Of a stretch of 64,000 nucleotides of DNA, positions 53,497 to 61,878 are shown piece after piece. Source of the stretch: Methylobacillus sp. (lineage in GTDB: Bacteria; Pseudomonadota; Gammaproteobacteria; Burkholderiales; Methylophilaceae); the NCBI GenBank assembly GCA_031277395.1, contig JAITML010000018.1, positions 1 through 64,000 on the forward strand. Direction: 5' to 3'. Each line of letters starts with the position of its first letter. Position 1 is the stretch's first letter. Below the pieces are notes generated by a model. That model did no database searches. It worked only from the letters and a program-made list of their open reading frames with translations, and was not told the DNA's origin. The position numbers and the translations under genes are program-made.

Positions 53497-53823
53497 TCAG
53501 GAGATGAAAGGTGGTGCGCGCGCCGGATAGATGAGGAGATGACGCAGATCGGCAGTCTGCGTTCCCGCGATTGCAACAATGTGTTCGCACGGAATGTGCG
53601 GTACTGTGTAAGCGACCACGCCCGGCATCGCATTTGCGAGTTCGGCATAAGCGGCGCACTGTTCGCACGGTGCATTGTGTTTTTTGTCCTGCTGCTGTTC
53701 CTGCGCATCCGCCAGATGCGTGACGGCGTGCATAAACGCTCCCTGCTGGCCGAAGCCGAACAGAAGCATCAATGTCAGTATGAAAAACGCGCGCCGCAAC
53801 ATGGGATGGATTCTAGCAGACAT
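53497..53823 (-). CDS. Small exported protein with a Cys/His motif, upstream of the ZnuD-like gene
   Basis: A 108-residue protein. After about 12 residues there is a hydrophobic signal or anchor (FFILTLMLLFGFGQQGAFMH), then HAVTHLADAQEQQQDKKHNA followed by PCEQCAAYAELANA, and a C-terminal IPCEHIVAI. The CxxC and His residues could bind a metal. It resembles small DUF2946-like proteins found beside metal-uptake receptors, but I do not assign a function. ATG 53823 is given; ATG 53802 is another possible start. It lies 83 bases before the ZnuD-like gene on the same strand. Confidence 0.7.
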   Translation of the reverse strand: MSARIHPMLRRAFFILTLMLLFGFGQQGAFMHAVTHLADAQEQQQDKKHNAPCEQCAAYAELANAMPGVVAYTVPHIPCEHIVAIAGTQTADLRHLLIYPARAPPFIS

Positions 53824-53895
53824 CCGCCATGCTTCGGCAATTTATGAAATGCGGCTGGGCTATAATGGCGGCTGCCAACCCGCGAGTTTTCTTTC

Positions 53896-54693
53896 ATGGA
53901 TTTTTATCTGCTTTTCAAAGCGCTCATTCTCGGCATTGTCGAAGGTGCGACGGAATTTTTGCCGATTTCCAGCACCGGCCATCTCATCATTGTCGGTGAT
54001 TTACTGGATTTCAACGATGCGCGCGGAAAGGTGTTCGAGATTGTGATTCAGTTGGGTGCAATACTCGCGGTATGCTGGGAATATCGGGTGCGGATTACCC
54101 ATGTGTTTGGCCATTTGAATGAGCCTGCTTCGCGGCGGTTGATCGTCAATCTCGCGCTCGCGTTTTTACCGGCGGCGGTGTTGGGCCTGATTTTTCACGA
54201 TGCCATCAAAACTTATTTATTCTCGCCGATTACCGTGGCGATTGCATTGATCGTGGGCGGCTTTGCCATTTTGATTATCGAAAAATTCGCGCCCGCGCCG
54301 GATACGCAGTCGGTGGACGAAATGAATTGGCAACATGCGCTCAAGGTCGGGCTGGCGCAGTCGCTCGCGTTGTTTCCCGGTGTCTCGCGCGCGGGTGCGA
54401 CCATACTGGGCGGCGTCGCATTTCGATTGTCGCGTCGCGCCGCGACCGAGTTTTCGTTTTTTCTCGCGATTCCCATCATGTTCGCGGCGACCGGTTTTGA
54501 TCTGCTGAAAAGTCGGCATGATTTGCATGCGGGTGATTTGCCGATCTTTATAGTCGGCTTTGTGACGGCGTTTTTCAGCGCCTTGCTGGTGGTGCGCGCA
54601 TTGCTGCGATTTGTGGCGCAACACGATTTCCGCATGTTCGCGTGGTATCGCATCGTGTTTGGCGCGATTGTTTTGGCGTATTTTCTTGGATAG
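53896..54693 (+). CDS. uppP: Undecaprenyl-diphosphatase
   Basis: A 265-residue BacA/UppP membrane phosphatase that recycles undecaprenyl pyrophosphate for peptidoglycan and surface glycan synthesis. Motif 1 is [20 protein letters not shown] and motif 2 is [14 protein letters not shown], both complete. About eight membrane helices are predicted. A TATAAT occurs at about 53861, 30 bases upstream of the ATG. The exoD-like gene follows closely. Confidence 0.97.
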   Translation: MDFYLLFKALILGIVEGATEFLPISSTGHLIIVGDLLDFNDARGKVFEIVIQLGAILAVCWEYRVRITHVFGHLNEPASRRLIVNLALAFLPAAVLGLIFHDAIKTYLFSPITVAIALIVGGFAILIIEKFAPAPDTQSVDEMNWQHALKVGLAQSLALFPGVSRAGATILGGVAFRLSRRAATEFSFFLAIPIMFAATGFDLLKSRHDLHAGDLPIFIVGFVTAFFSALLVVRALLRFVAQHDFRMFAWYRIVFGAIVLAYFLG

Positions 54694-54698
54694 CAACC

Positions 54699-55325
54699 GT
54701 GTGTGATTATGATTCCCTGGTCGGCACGCTCAACCGTTTTGCCGAGCAGTCGCGTGAGCGCCCGCTGACACTGGGCGAGGTGCTGGAGTCGCTCGATGAA
54801 TCGGGCTATGCGTTTATCGTGATCATACTGGCGTTACCTTTTTTGCAACCGGTTCCGCTGGGGCCAATTACTGTGGCCGGTGGGCTGGCGTTTGCCACGC
54901 TGGGCTGGCAGATGCTGCGCGGCCACGAGTCGCCGCGATTGCCGCAGAAAATCCGCAATGCGGAATTCAGCGAAAAAACCTGGCGCATTCTGATTGCCGC
55001 ATGTTTGAAGATACTCGGTTTCTGTCGCAAATTCACGCGACCGCGCCAGACCGCCTTGGTAACCGGGCGGCGCGGACAAAAGGTGGGCGGATTCGTGCTG
55101 CTCGCGAGCGGGTTGCTCATGGCAATTCCGTTTGGCGTGCTGCCGCTCAACAATGTGCTGCCCGCGCTGGCGATTTTGTTTTACGGCATTGCCGAGCTGG
55201 AAAGCGACGGCTGGATGGTGTGCGTGGCTTTTTTCTGGCTGGCCGTGACCGTGATTTATTTCAGCGCGTTTTTTATCATGCTGTGGCTTTTTGGCGCCGG
55301 AGCGATCAACTATTTCAAGTGGTAG
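54699..55325 (+). CDS. exoD: ExoD-family membrane protein
   Basis: A 208-residue ExoD-family protein. It starts (GTG 54699) CDYDSLVGTLNRFAEQSRER and contains LTLGEVLESLDESGYAFIVI, ILALPFLQPVPLGPITVAGG and several membrane helices. ExoD was named for exopolysaccharide effects in rhizobia; its biochemical function is unknown. The frame is open from 54642 inside uppP, but the GTG five bases after the uppP stop fits the family N-terminus. It is probably co-transcribed with uppP. Confidence 0.88.
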   Translation: MCDYDSLVGTLNRFAEQSRERPLTLGEVLESLDESGYAFIVIILALPFLQPVPLGPITVAGGLAFATLGWQMLRGHESPRLPQKIRNAEFSEKTWRILIAACLKILGFCRKFTRPRQTALVTGRRGQKVGGFVLLASGLLMAIPFGVLPLNNVLPALAILFYGIAELESDGWMVCVAFFWLAVTVIYFSAFFIMLWLFGAGAINYFKW

Positions 55326-55386
55326 TCCGATGCTAAACTATCCGGCTGCAAGTTATTAGTGTGAACACGTCCCAAGGAAAACGGCC

Positions 55387-57999
55387 ATGAATAAAGCACT
55401 CAAATACTCCCTCTACGGTGTCGGCGGACTCGTTGGTGTGACCGTGATCGGCGTCGGTATTTTCGCCGCGACCTTCGATCCCAACAAATACAAGCCGCTA
55501 ATTGTCGAGATGGTGAAAGACAAAAAACAGCGCACGCTGAATATCGAAGGCGAGATCAAGCTCGCGTTCTGGCCCAAGCTGGGCGCCGATCTCGGCAAGG
55601 TCACGCTGTCCGAACACCAGAGCGACAAGGAGTTTGCCGCGATAGACAGCGCCAAGGCATTCGTCGCGGTGCTACCGCTGCTCAGGGGCGAGTTGGTGGT
55701 TGATACCATCAAGGTGGACGGCGTACGCGCGAACATCACGCGCGACGCGGACGGCAAATTCAATTTCGATGATTTGATGTCCAAGGACGATTCCGAATCC
55801 GAAGAATTCAAGTTCAATATCGACGGCGTACAGGTAACCAATGCCGCAGTGAGTTTCGACGATCAGCTCGAAAAACGCAGCCTCAAGATCAGCGGCCTCA
55901 ATCTGGAAACCGGCCATGTCGCCAAAAACGAGCCGGTGGATGTAAATACGGCATTTCACATCGCGGGCGACAATCCCGTGCTGGATGCCGACATGCAGTT
56001 CAAAGGCACGTTGCTCGCCGACAGCGAGAACAAGCAGTATGGCGTGCGAGGCATGGCGCTCGCGGTCAAGGGGACGGTCACTTCGCTGAGTAATGTTGAT
56101 CTCGCGCTATCCGGCGATGTCGACGCCAAACCGGAACAAACCGAATTTACCGTCGATGGCCTCAAGCTCGCGCTCAAGGCCGATCAAGCCGCGCAAAAAC
56201 TTGATGTGACGCTGGAGGCGCCCAAGCTTGTCGCCAAAAACAATCAGGTCAGCGGCGACAAGGTGAAGCTTGATGTAACGCGCGCCGAAGGCAGCGACAC
56301 CATGAGCGCCAAGCTTGTGATCGCCGACCTCAAAGGCTCGACCAGGGAATTTGAAAGCACCGGTATTTCCGGCGAAATTTCCGGCAAGCAGGGTGGGCGC
56401 AGTTTGTCGGGCAATTTTTCCTCGCCGTTCAAGGGCAATCTGGAAACGCTGGTGTTCGATCTGCCCAAGCTCGCGGGCAACGTGGATATCAAGGATGCCG
56501 CTCTGCCCAGTGGCGGCGCCAAGGTCGGTTTCAATCTCGACACTCACGCCGATGTGAAGCAGGAAAAAGTCGCGGTCAATCTCGCGATGAACATTGACGG
56601 CAGCAACCTCAAGGGCAATATCGGCATCAACGGTTTCAAGCAATCGCGCGTGCAATTCAATCTGACCGCCGACCAGCTTGATCTCAACAAATTGCTGGGC
56701 GCGAACCAGAAAAAGAAGGACGAAAAACCCCAGGCCGCGGCAGACAACAAACCGGCGGATTTGTCCTTCCTCAAAACCGTGCTGGCCGATGGCGCCATCA
56801 ATATCGGTTCCATCATCTACGACAAATACCGCGTGAGCAATCTCACCGCGACGATCAAGGCCGACGGCAAGGCGCTTAATGTGAATCCGCTCGCGCTCAA
56901 GCTGGACGACAGCACCATCAAGGGGCGCATCGGCATCACGCAATTCGAACGCGCGCGCTATACATTCGATCTCGACATCGACCGCCTTGACGTGGATCGC
57001 TATGTGGTCGCCGACAGCGCGCCCAAGACGGCGCAACCCTCAGCGGCATCGCAGGATGCGAAGCTCGATCTCTCCGCGTTGAAAGCGCTCAATGCCGACG
57101 GCAGTCTGCGTATCGGCAGCCTCAAATACGGCAAGACCACCGCGTCTGATGTGCGCGTTGATCTCAAGGCCGACAGCGGCCTCGTAAAACTTGCGCCGCT
57201 CGCCGCGAATCTGTACGGCGGCAGCATGAACGGTAGCCTGAGCGTGGATGCGCGCGCCACGCCCGATATCGCGATCAAGCAGGACATGAAAAATATCAAC
57301 ATCGGCCCGCTGCTCGCAGATACGATAGAAAACGACATGCTGGAAGGTCGCGGCACGCTTGCACTGGATGTGAAAACCAGCGGCGACACCATGCTCGCAT
57401 TGAAAAAGGCGCTCGCGGGAACCGCTGCGATCAAGCTCGCCGACGGCGCGATCAAAGGCGTGGATATTGCCGGAACCGTGCGCGGCATCAAAAACAAACT
57501 GAATTTTTCAGGCAACTCACTGGATGCCGACCAGAAAAAGAAAACCGATTTCAGCGAAATGTCGGCCAGTTTTAAAATCGCCAAAGGCGTCGCGCACAAT
57601 GACGATCTCGCAATGAAATCGCCGCTCTTGCGTATTGCCGGCAATGGCGATATTGACATCGGCAACTCAACACTCAACTACACCGTCAAGCCGACCGTGG
57701 TGAGCTCGCTCAAAGGTCAGGGCGGTGCGGATCTGGATACGCTCAACGGCCTCACGTTTCCGGTCAAGGTGACCGGCACATTCGCCGCGCCCAAATACGG
57801 TTTCGATTTCGCCGGAATCGCAACGGAAATCGCCAAGGCCAATGTACTCAACGGCGTCAAACCCGCAGACACGATCAAGGATTTGCTAGGCGGCAAAAAG
57901 AGCACAACCGATATCACGCAAACCGCGCCTGCCGAAAATAAAAAAGAAACAACAAAAGACAAAAACAAGAAAAAACTGGGCGACTTGCTGGGGCTTTGA
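55387..57999 (+). CDS. AsmA-family protein
   Basis: An 870-residue AsmA-like protein of the bridge-like (chorein-related) group that spans the periplasm and affects outer-membrane lipid composition. One N-terminal membrane helix (about residues 8-28) is followed by NKYKPLIVEMVKDKKQRTLN, the AsmA N-terminal signature, and GEIKLAFWPKLGADLGKVTL. A long beta-rich body follows, with repeated segments of the type IKADGKALNVNPLALKLDDS and LKADSGLVKLAPLAANLYGG. The C-terminus has NYTVKPTVVSSLKGQGGADL and a Lys-rich tail. ATG 55387 follows AAGGAAAACGGCC. Confidence 0.93.
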   Translation: MNKALKYSLYGVGGLVGVTVIGVGIFAATFDPNKYKPLIVEMVKDKKQRTLNIEGEIKLAFWPKLGADLGKVTLSEHQSDKEFAAIDSAKAFVAVLPLLRGELVVDTIKVDGVRANITRDADGKFNFDDLMSKDDSESEEFKFNIDGVQVTNAAVSFDDQLEKRSLKISGLNLETGHVAKNEPVDVNTAFHIAGDNPVLDADMQFKGTLLADSENKQYGVRGMALAVKGTVTSLSNVDLALSGDVDAKPEQTEFTVDGLKLALKADQAAQKLDVTLEAPKLVAKNNQVSGDKVKLDVTRAEGSDTMSAKLVIADLKGSTREFESTGISGEISGKQGGRSLSGNFSSPFKGNLETLVFDLPKLAGNVDIKDAALPSGGAKVGFNLDTHADVKQEKVAVNLAMNIDGSNLKGNIGINGFKQSRVQFNLTADQLDLNKLLGANQKKKDEKPQAAADNKPADLSFLKTVLADGAINIGSIIYDKYRVSNLTATIKADGKALNVNPLALKLDDSTIKGRIGITQFERARYTFDLDIDRLDVDRYVVADSAPKTAQPSAASQDAKLDLSALKALNADGSLRIGSLKYGKTTASDVRVDLKADSGLVKLAPLAANLYGGSMNGSLSVDARATPDIAIKQDMKNINIGPLLADTIENDMLEGRGTLALDVKTSGDTMLALKKALAGTAAIKLADGAIKGVDIAGTVRGIKNKLNFSGNSLDADQKKKTDFSEMSASFKIAKGVAHNDDLAMKSPLLRIAGNGDIDIGNSTLNYTVKPTVVSSLKGQGGADLDTLNGLTFPVKVTGTFAAPKYGFDFAGIATEIAKANVLNGVKPADTIKDLLGGKKSTTDITQTAPAENKKETTKDKNKKKLGDLLGL

Positions 58000-58008
58000 G
58001 TTTTCGGC

Positions 58009-58254
58009 TTATCTGTCCTTGTTGTGACCGGGCGCGTTTTCGCTGTTGCCGGGGCCGTCCCTGTGGCCGTCATAATGGTCATGATGGTCATGGCGATCAC
58101 GGTTGTCGTTATAACGATCCTTGTTGTGACCAGGCGCATTCTCGCTGTTGCCGGGGCCGTGCGGGTCATGTCCCGGCGGTACATCACGGCGATGGTCATG
58201 GCCGCATCCGGCAAGGAAAGCAGCGAGCAGCATGGCGGATAACAGAATTCTCAT
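58009..58254 (-). CDS. Small His/Asp-rich repeat lipoprotein
   Basis: An 81-residue predicted lipoprotein: MRILLSAMLLAAFLAGCGHD with lipobox LAGC. The mature part is hydrophilic and rich in His, Asp, Asn and Gly. It carries the 15-residue unit GPGNSENAPGHNKDR twice, separated by a segment of alternating His and Asp (HDHHDHYDGH). Low complexity and many His/Asp residues suggest metal or calcium binding, but no family is recognised. ATG 58254 is chosen for the signal peptide. Confidence 0.7.
   Translation of the reverse strand: MRILLSAMLLAAFLAGCGHDHRRDVPPGHDPHGPGNSENAPGHNKDRYNDNRDRHDHHDHYDGHRDGPGNSENAPGHNKDR
58017..58160. repeat. Two 42-base direct repeats inside the lipoprotein gene
   Basis: Copies at 58017-58058 and 58119-58160 differ at three positions (39 of 42 identical). 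They encode the duplicated GPGNSENAPGHNKDR unit. The copy number may vary by slippage or recombination. Confidence 0.85.
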
Positions 58255-58322
58255 GAAGTACCCTTTGTTGATTTTTGGCGGAGGAATATGCAATTTACCA
58301 TTGTTCACCCTCCCGTTGCCAG

Positions 58323-59396
58323 ATGCGTGACTTTGCCGCGCGCCTGATCGCCTGGCAGCAAATCCACGGACGCCATGATCTGCCGTGGCAGAACACGCAT
58401 GATCCCTATGCCATCTGGGTGTCGGAAATCATGCTGCAACAGACCCAGGTCTCCGCCGTCATTCCCTATTACACGCGCTTCATGGCGAGTTTTCCCGATA
58501 TCGCCGCACTGGCGGCGGCGCATGAGGACGCGGTGCTGGAGCATTGGAGCGGGCTGGGCTACTACTCGCGCGCGCGCAATTTGCATGCGGCTGCCCAGTA
58601 CATCATCGCGCAGCATGAGGGGCGATTCCCGCAGCAGATCGAGCAGATCGAAGCGTTGCCGGGCATAGGCCGTTCCACCGCCGCAGCCATCGCGTGTTTT
58701 GCCTTCGGTCAGCGTCATGCGATTCTGGACGGCAACGTGAAGCGCGTGCTCGCACGCGTGTTCGGCATAGCCGGCTGGCCCGGTCAGACAGTGGTGGAAA
58801 AACGCATGTGGGCGCTGGCGGAAAGCCTGCTGCCGCAAGAAGCAAGCATCACCGCCTACACGCAAGGCATCATGGACTTGGGTGCGACATTGTGCACGCG
58901 CAGCCAGCCGCGCTGCGCGGCCTGCCCTTTTGCCGATGCTTGCGTAGCGCATGTTGAGCAGCGAATATCCGAATTGCCCTCGCCCAAGCCGCGCAAAACC
59001 ATCCCCGAAAAACGCACCGTCATGCTGCTTTTGCTCTCGGGCGACGAAATTTTGCTGGAAAAACGTCCGCCAACAGGCATCTGGGGCGGCTTGTGGAGTC
59101 TGCCGGAGGCGGATGAAACCGCCAACCTGCCGGAACTGGCAAGGCAGCGTTTCGGCTGCGCCAAAGCGGAGTTGGCTCCCGCATTGCCGCCGTTCTCGCA
59201 CACCTTCAGCCATTTTCGTCTGGAAATCACGCCGCAGCCGGTATGGGTGGAAAAGACCGGCATGGCTGAACAAGGCGACCGCGCGTGGCTTGCGATCGAA
59301 GACGCGCTCGGCGCAGCCCTGCCCGCGCCGGTACGCAAACTGCTGAAAAAGCTTGCTGCTGAAAAACCTCTTAAGTTTGCCGGGAAACAGGTGTAA
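58323..59396 (+). CDS. mutY: A/G-specific adenine glycosylase
   Basis: A 357-residue MutY that removes adenine mispaired with 8-oxoguanine. The HhH-GPD domain has VSEIMLQQTQVSAVIPYYTR, EALPGIGRSTAAAIACFAFG and the catalytic Asp136 in ILDGNVKRVLARVFG. The 4Fe-4S cluster ligands are Cys191, 198, 201 and 207 (spacing 6-2-5). The C-terminal NUDIX-like 8-oxoG recognition domain has LEKRPPTGIWGGLWSLPE. The frame is open from 58275, but ATG 58323 fits the family. Confidence 0.96.
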   Translation: MRDFAARLIAWQQIHGRHDLPWQNTHDPYAIWVSEIMLQQTQVSAVIPYYTRFMASFPDIAALAAAHEDAVLEHWSGLGYYSRARNLHAAAQYIIAQHEGRFPQQIEQIEALPGIGRSTAAAIACFAFGQRHAILDGNVKRVLARVFGIAGWPGQTVVEKRMWALAESLLPQEASITAYTQGIMDLGATLCTRSQPRCAACPFADACVAHVEQRISELPSPKPRKTIPEKRTVMLLLLSGDEILLEKRPPTGIWGGLWSLPEADETANLPELARQRFGCAKAELAPALPPFSHTFSHFRLEITPQPVWVEKTGMAEQGDRAWLAIEDALGAALPAPVRKLLKKLAAEKPLKFAGKQV

Positions 59397-59433
59397 AGTC
59401 TCTCCATCGGAGTCGCATACGATGGAGTTCGTC

Positions 59434-59649
59434 ATGGACAACAAATACGGTTTAGGCAGCGCCAAAGTTTCCCACGTCGCACATGAGCGGCGCGGCAGCC
59501 CGCGTCGTCAACCCCAGGCTTGCCAACACTGCGGAAGCGAAAGCCTGATACTCTGCCCTACGCTTGACGACCACTTCTGCAAGGAATGCGGCGAATACCA
59601 AGGCGACGTTCCGGCCGAGTATTCAACAGGCCGGAGTTCCAACTACTGA
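59434..59649 (+). CDS. Small zinc-ribbon protein
   Basis: A 71-residue basic protein with a C-terminal zinc ribbon: CQHCGSES, then CKECGEYQGD, two CxxC pairs about 20 residues apart. The N-terminal half is Arg- and His-rich (HVAHERRGSPRRQ), which suggests nucleic-acid binding. ATG 59434 has GGAG seven bases before it; ATG 59422, four codons upstream, is also possible. I cannot assign a function. It lies 37 bases after mutY and may be co-transcribed. Confidence 0.7.
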   Translation: MDNKYGLGSAKVSHVAHERRGSPRRQPQACQHCGSESLILCPTLDDHFCKECGEYQGDVPAEYSTGRSSNY

Positions 59650-59709
59650 GCGACGCTACTTTTCAGCACTTCGTTATTCCTGTGCAAGCGGAAACCTTTC
59701 TCGACCCCC

Positions 59710-59835
59710 CTCTCCCCAACCCCTCTCCCACGAAGGGAGAGGGAGCAGGGTGTGGCAGACTGTTCGCGGAGATGACGAAAGGAAAAGCGAGGCTTGAAAG
59801 CCCCTCGCCCCTTGTGGGAGAGGGGTTGGGGAGAG
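59710..59835. repeat. Element bounded by perfect 20-bp inverted repeats
   Basis: CTCTCCCCAACCCCTCTCCC (59710-59729) and its exact reverse complement at 59816-59835 enclose 86 bases. No transposase frame lies inside. This C/T-rich sequence type is a widespread dispersed extragenic repeat in proteobacteria, and a partial relative lies at 45826-45910. It fills most of the 300-base gap between the zinc-ribbon and Fae-like genes. Confidence 0.75.
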
Positions 59836-59901
59836 GGGTGGCGAAGAAAGCGAACTGCCGTAGCTCATAAACCAAAAATCAAACGGATAGCTCCCAAGCA
59901 A

Positions 59902-59923
59902 AAGGGCAGCCCAAGCTGCCCTT
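59902..59923. terminator. Bidirectional rho-independent terminator
   Basis: Perfect 9-bp stem AAGGGCAGC / GCTGCCCTT with a CCAA loop, followed by TTTATTT on the plus strand and by TTTTG on the minus strand. It lies 27 bases after the stop of the minus-strand Fae-like gene and would end that transcript and any readthrough from the left. Confidence 0.85.
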
Positions 59924-59950
59924 TTTATTTGCCTGAAGCCGTGGAAAAGC

Positions 59951-60505
59951 TTACTTCTGATCCCAGCTATCTTCCCACATGCAGTGCTTGATGGTGTGGC
60001 GGTTCTTGATGAGCTCGTCGATCGAGGGTTCGTCGTTGAGCGCGCGCTTGACCGCGAGTTTGGTGGCTTCGTAGTTGTTCTTGTACATGTCGGCCTTGTC
60101 CAGCTTGCCTTCCTTGGCGAGTGGGCCGCAGCCTGGGTCTATCCACACCAGAGTGATGATGCACAGATCGTTGGCCTGGTCGCGCGGGATGATGCCTTCG
60201 ATCACGCAATCCAGAATTGCGTCTGCAGTTGCGGCTTGCACCACGCCGCCGAACAGTTCGATATTGATGGAATCCTTGAGGGTGACCTTGGGCACCATGA
60301 TGGTGGCTGGGCGTACCAGTTGGTTGATGTCGCGCACGGCGAACATCGCGGAGTGACCCTTGCTTTGGGCCATCATGTTGGCGAATGCCTGGCCGACCGG
60401 GCCATCCACGGCGCCGATGAGGATTTCCGGCATGGCGGCGGTGACATCCTTGCCGGGGCTGAAAACGGTGGCTTCGCCAGCCTTGAAAATGATTTTGTTG
60501 GACAT
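59951..60505 (-). CDS. Formaldehyde-activating-enzyme family protein (Fae paralogue)
   Basis: A 184-residue protein of the Fae family, which joins formaldehyde to tetrahydromethanopterin in methylotrophs. Family segments are GAVDGPVGQAFANMMAQSKG, VRPATIMVPKVTLKDSINIE, CVIEGIIPRDQANDLCIITL and NYEATKLAVKRALNDEPS. In true Fae the N-terminal part reads AHIDLIIGPRG with a catalytic His; here the same place is MPEILIGAVDG with no His. The C-terminus is about 15 residues longer. No tetrahydromethanopterin genes are in the window, so this is better called a Fae-like paralogue of unknown substrate. It is a single-gene unit with its own terminator. Confidence 0.88.
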   Translation of the reverse strand: MSNKIIFKAGEATVFSPGKDVTAAMPEILIGAVDGPVGQAFANMMAQSKGHSAMFAVRDINQLVRPATIMVPKVTLKDSINIELFGGVVQAATADAILDCVIEGIIPRDQANDLCIITLVWIDPGCGPLAKEGKLDKADMYKNNYEATKLAVKRALNDEPSIDELIKNRHTIKHCMWEDSWDQK

Positions 60506-60657
60506 GGTTGTGGTTCCTTAAGGGAGTGGTTGCGAGATTCCGTCATTCTATAGAAATGACCCTGATTCGGCAATTCGGATCGGCGGGGAGCGGCCTTTCA
60601 TCAAGCGGGCGAAGATGTGATAAGGTGACGTTTATCATCAGCTAACAAATTTATCCA

Positions 60658-61602
60658 ATGAAGCAACCGCTTTCCCTCACTCTCATCGCATGTTTTCTCA
60701 TCATCGCCGGTGTATTCGCGCTTGGCTGCGAGGTGCTGTTTTGGCTGATCTCGATAAAGCACGGAGAGTTAATGCGGTTGATGCTTTGGGAGCAAACCGG
60801 GCCTCTTTGGGCGTTACCGTGGGGGATATTTGTTTTCAATACCATTGCCACGGTGGTCACCATTGTGGCGGGCGTGGCCATGCTGGTGGGGCAGGAGTGG
60901 GGGCGCAAAGCTTATGTCGCGGCTACCGTGCCGGTGTTTGCCCTGTCATTCAGCAACGTGGTAGGCATCAGTTCTCTGCTGGGGCTGCTCCCGCCTGTGT
61001 TCGACACATTCAGGATTCTGTCGTTACCCGTGTGGCAGGAGTGGCTGGTTCTTTTTGTGCCGATCAGCGTGGTTTTGACGGTTGCCGCCATGATTTTCTG
61101 CCTGTTTGTTTACATGCTCTATCAACCTGCCGTGACTGAATATTTCGGCCAGTCTCGCGCGGCGGGCAGGCCGATTTCCCTGACCATCGTTGCCTGGTTC
61201 ATTATCGTGCAGGCTGTGCAGGGCATCATCGCTTTGTTGCTGGTTATGTTGTATATGCTTTCGCTGCGAACAGCGCCCGGCGAATACCAATTCGAGTGGA
61301 TAGTGGGGATTGTGATTCCCGTGCTCGCGAGGACTGCAATGGTGGTGATCGGCGTTGCCATCCTTCAGGGACGCAAGTGGTCGCGCCCCGCCTGGGTCGC
61401 GGGCTCCGTGCTCTTGTTCATCCTGCAGAGCATTACGGTCACGCTTTTCTTCACATCAGGAAAAATGGGGTCTATGGATGCGGAGAGGTTGCTGACGATC
61501 TTGCCGCGCATGGTTGCGCCGCTGTTCGTCGATCTGCTGATCTTCGCGTTGTTCGCCTGGCTGCTTTATCGCCGCTCCGTGGCTGACTGTTTCCGGCGGT
61601 AA
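60658..61602 (+). CDS. Integral membrane protein with an internal duplication
   Basis: A 314-residue protein with about eight membrane helices in two halves. Each half begins with the same kind of segment: PLSLTLIACFLIIAGVFAL at residue 3 and PISLTIVAWFIIVQAVQGI at about residue 172. Each also contains a WG/WSR motif after the third helix (GQEWGRKAYVA; GRKWSRPAWVA). The protein therefore arose by duplication of a four-helix unit. The family is unknown to me. There is no operon context, and the nearest gene is on the opposite strand. Confidence 0.75.
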   Translation: MKQPLSLTLIACFLIIAGVFALGCEVLFWLISIKHGELMRLMLWEQTGPLWALPWGIFVFNTIATVVTIVAGVAMLVGQEWGRKAYVAATVPVFALSFSNVVGISSLLGLLPPVFDTFRILSLPVWQEWLVLFVPISVVLTVAAMIFCLFVYMLYQPAVTEYFGQSRAAGRPISLTIVAWFIIVQAVQGIIALLLVMLYMLSLRTAPGEYQFEWIVGIVIPVLARTAMVVIGVAILQGRKWSRPAWVAGSVLLFILQSITVTLFFTSGKMGSMDAERLLTILPRMVAPLFVDLLIFALFAWLLYRRSVADCFRR

Positions 61603-61605
61603 CGC

Positions 61606-61791
61606 TTATTTGGATTGCTCGTCGGCTTCCTGCAATTTCTTTTCGGCTTCTTGCTGCAACTGACCTTCCAGCGCCCTGGCCTTGTTCATGTCATTGATCT
61701 GGCTTTGATAAGGATTGGGCGGCTGGTCATCCTGCCCGCAGCCGGATAGCAACGGGGCGACGAAGATCAACAATAGCAGGGCGTTTCGCAT
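61606..61791 (-). CDS. Small lipoprotein
   Basis: A 61-residue predicted lipoprotein: MRNALLLLIFVAPLLSGCGQ, lipobox LSGC. The short mature part is Gln/Glu/Lys-rich and probably helical (MNKARALEGQLQQEAEKKLQ). ATG 61791 is chosen because AAGGAA is well spaced; ATG 61797 is two codons earlier. It is convergent with the eight-helix membrane-protein gene, 3 bases away. No function is assigned. Confidence 0.72.
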   Translation of the reverse strand: MRNALLLLIFVAPLLSGCGQDDQPPNPYQSQINDMNKARALEGQLQQEAEKKLQEADEQSK

Positions 61792-61878
61792 TTGCATTTC
61801 CTTGTTCAGAGTTCCATTGTTGCGAGAGCACAACGAACCGTGCATTATGTGGGCTTTTGTTTTCCGAGGAACGTTCGC

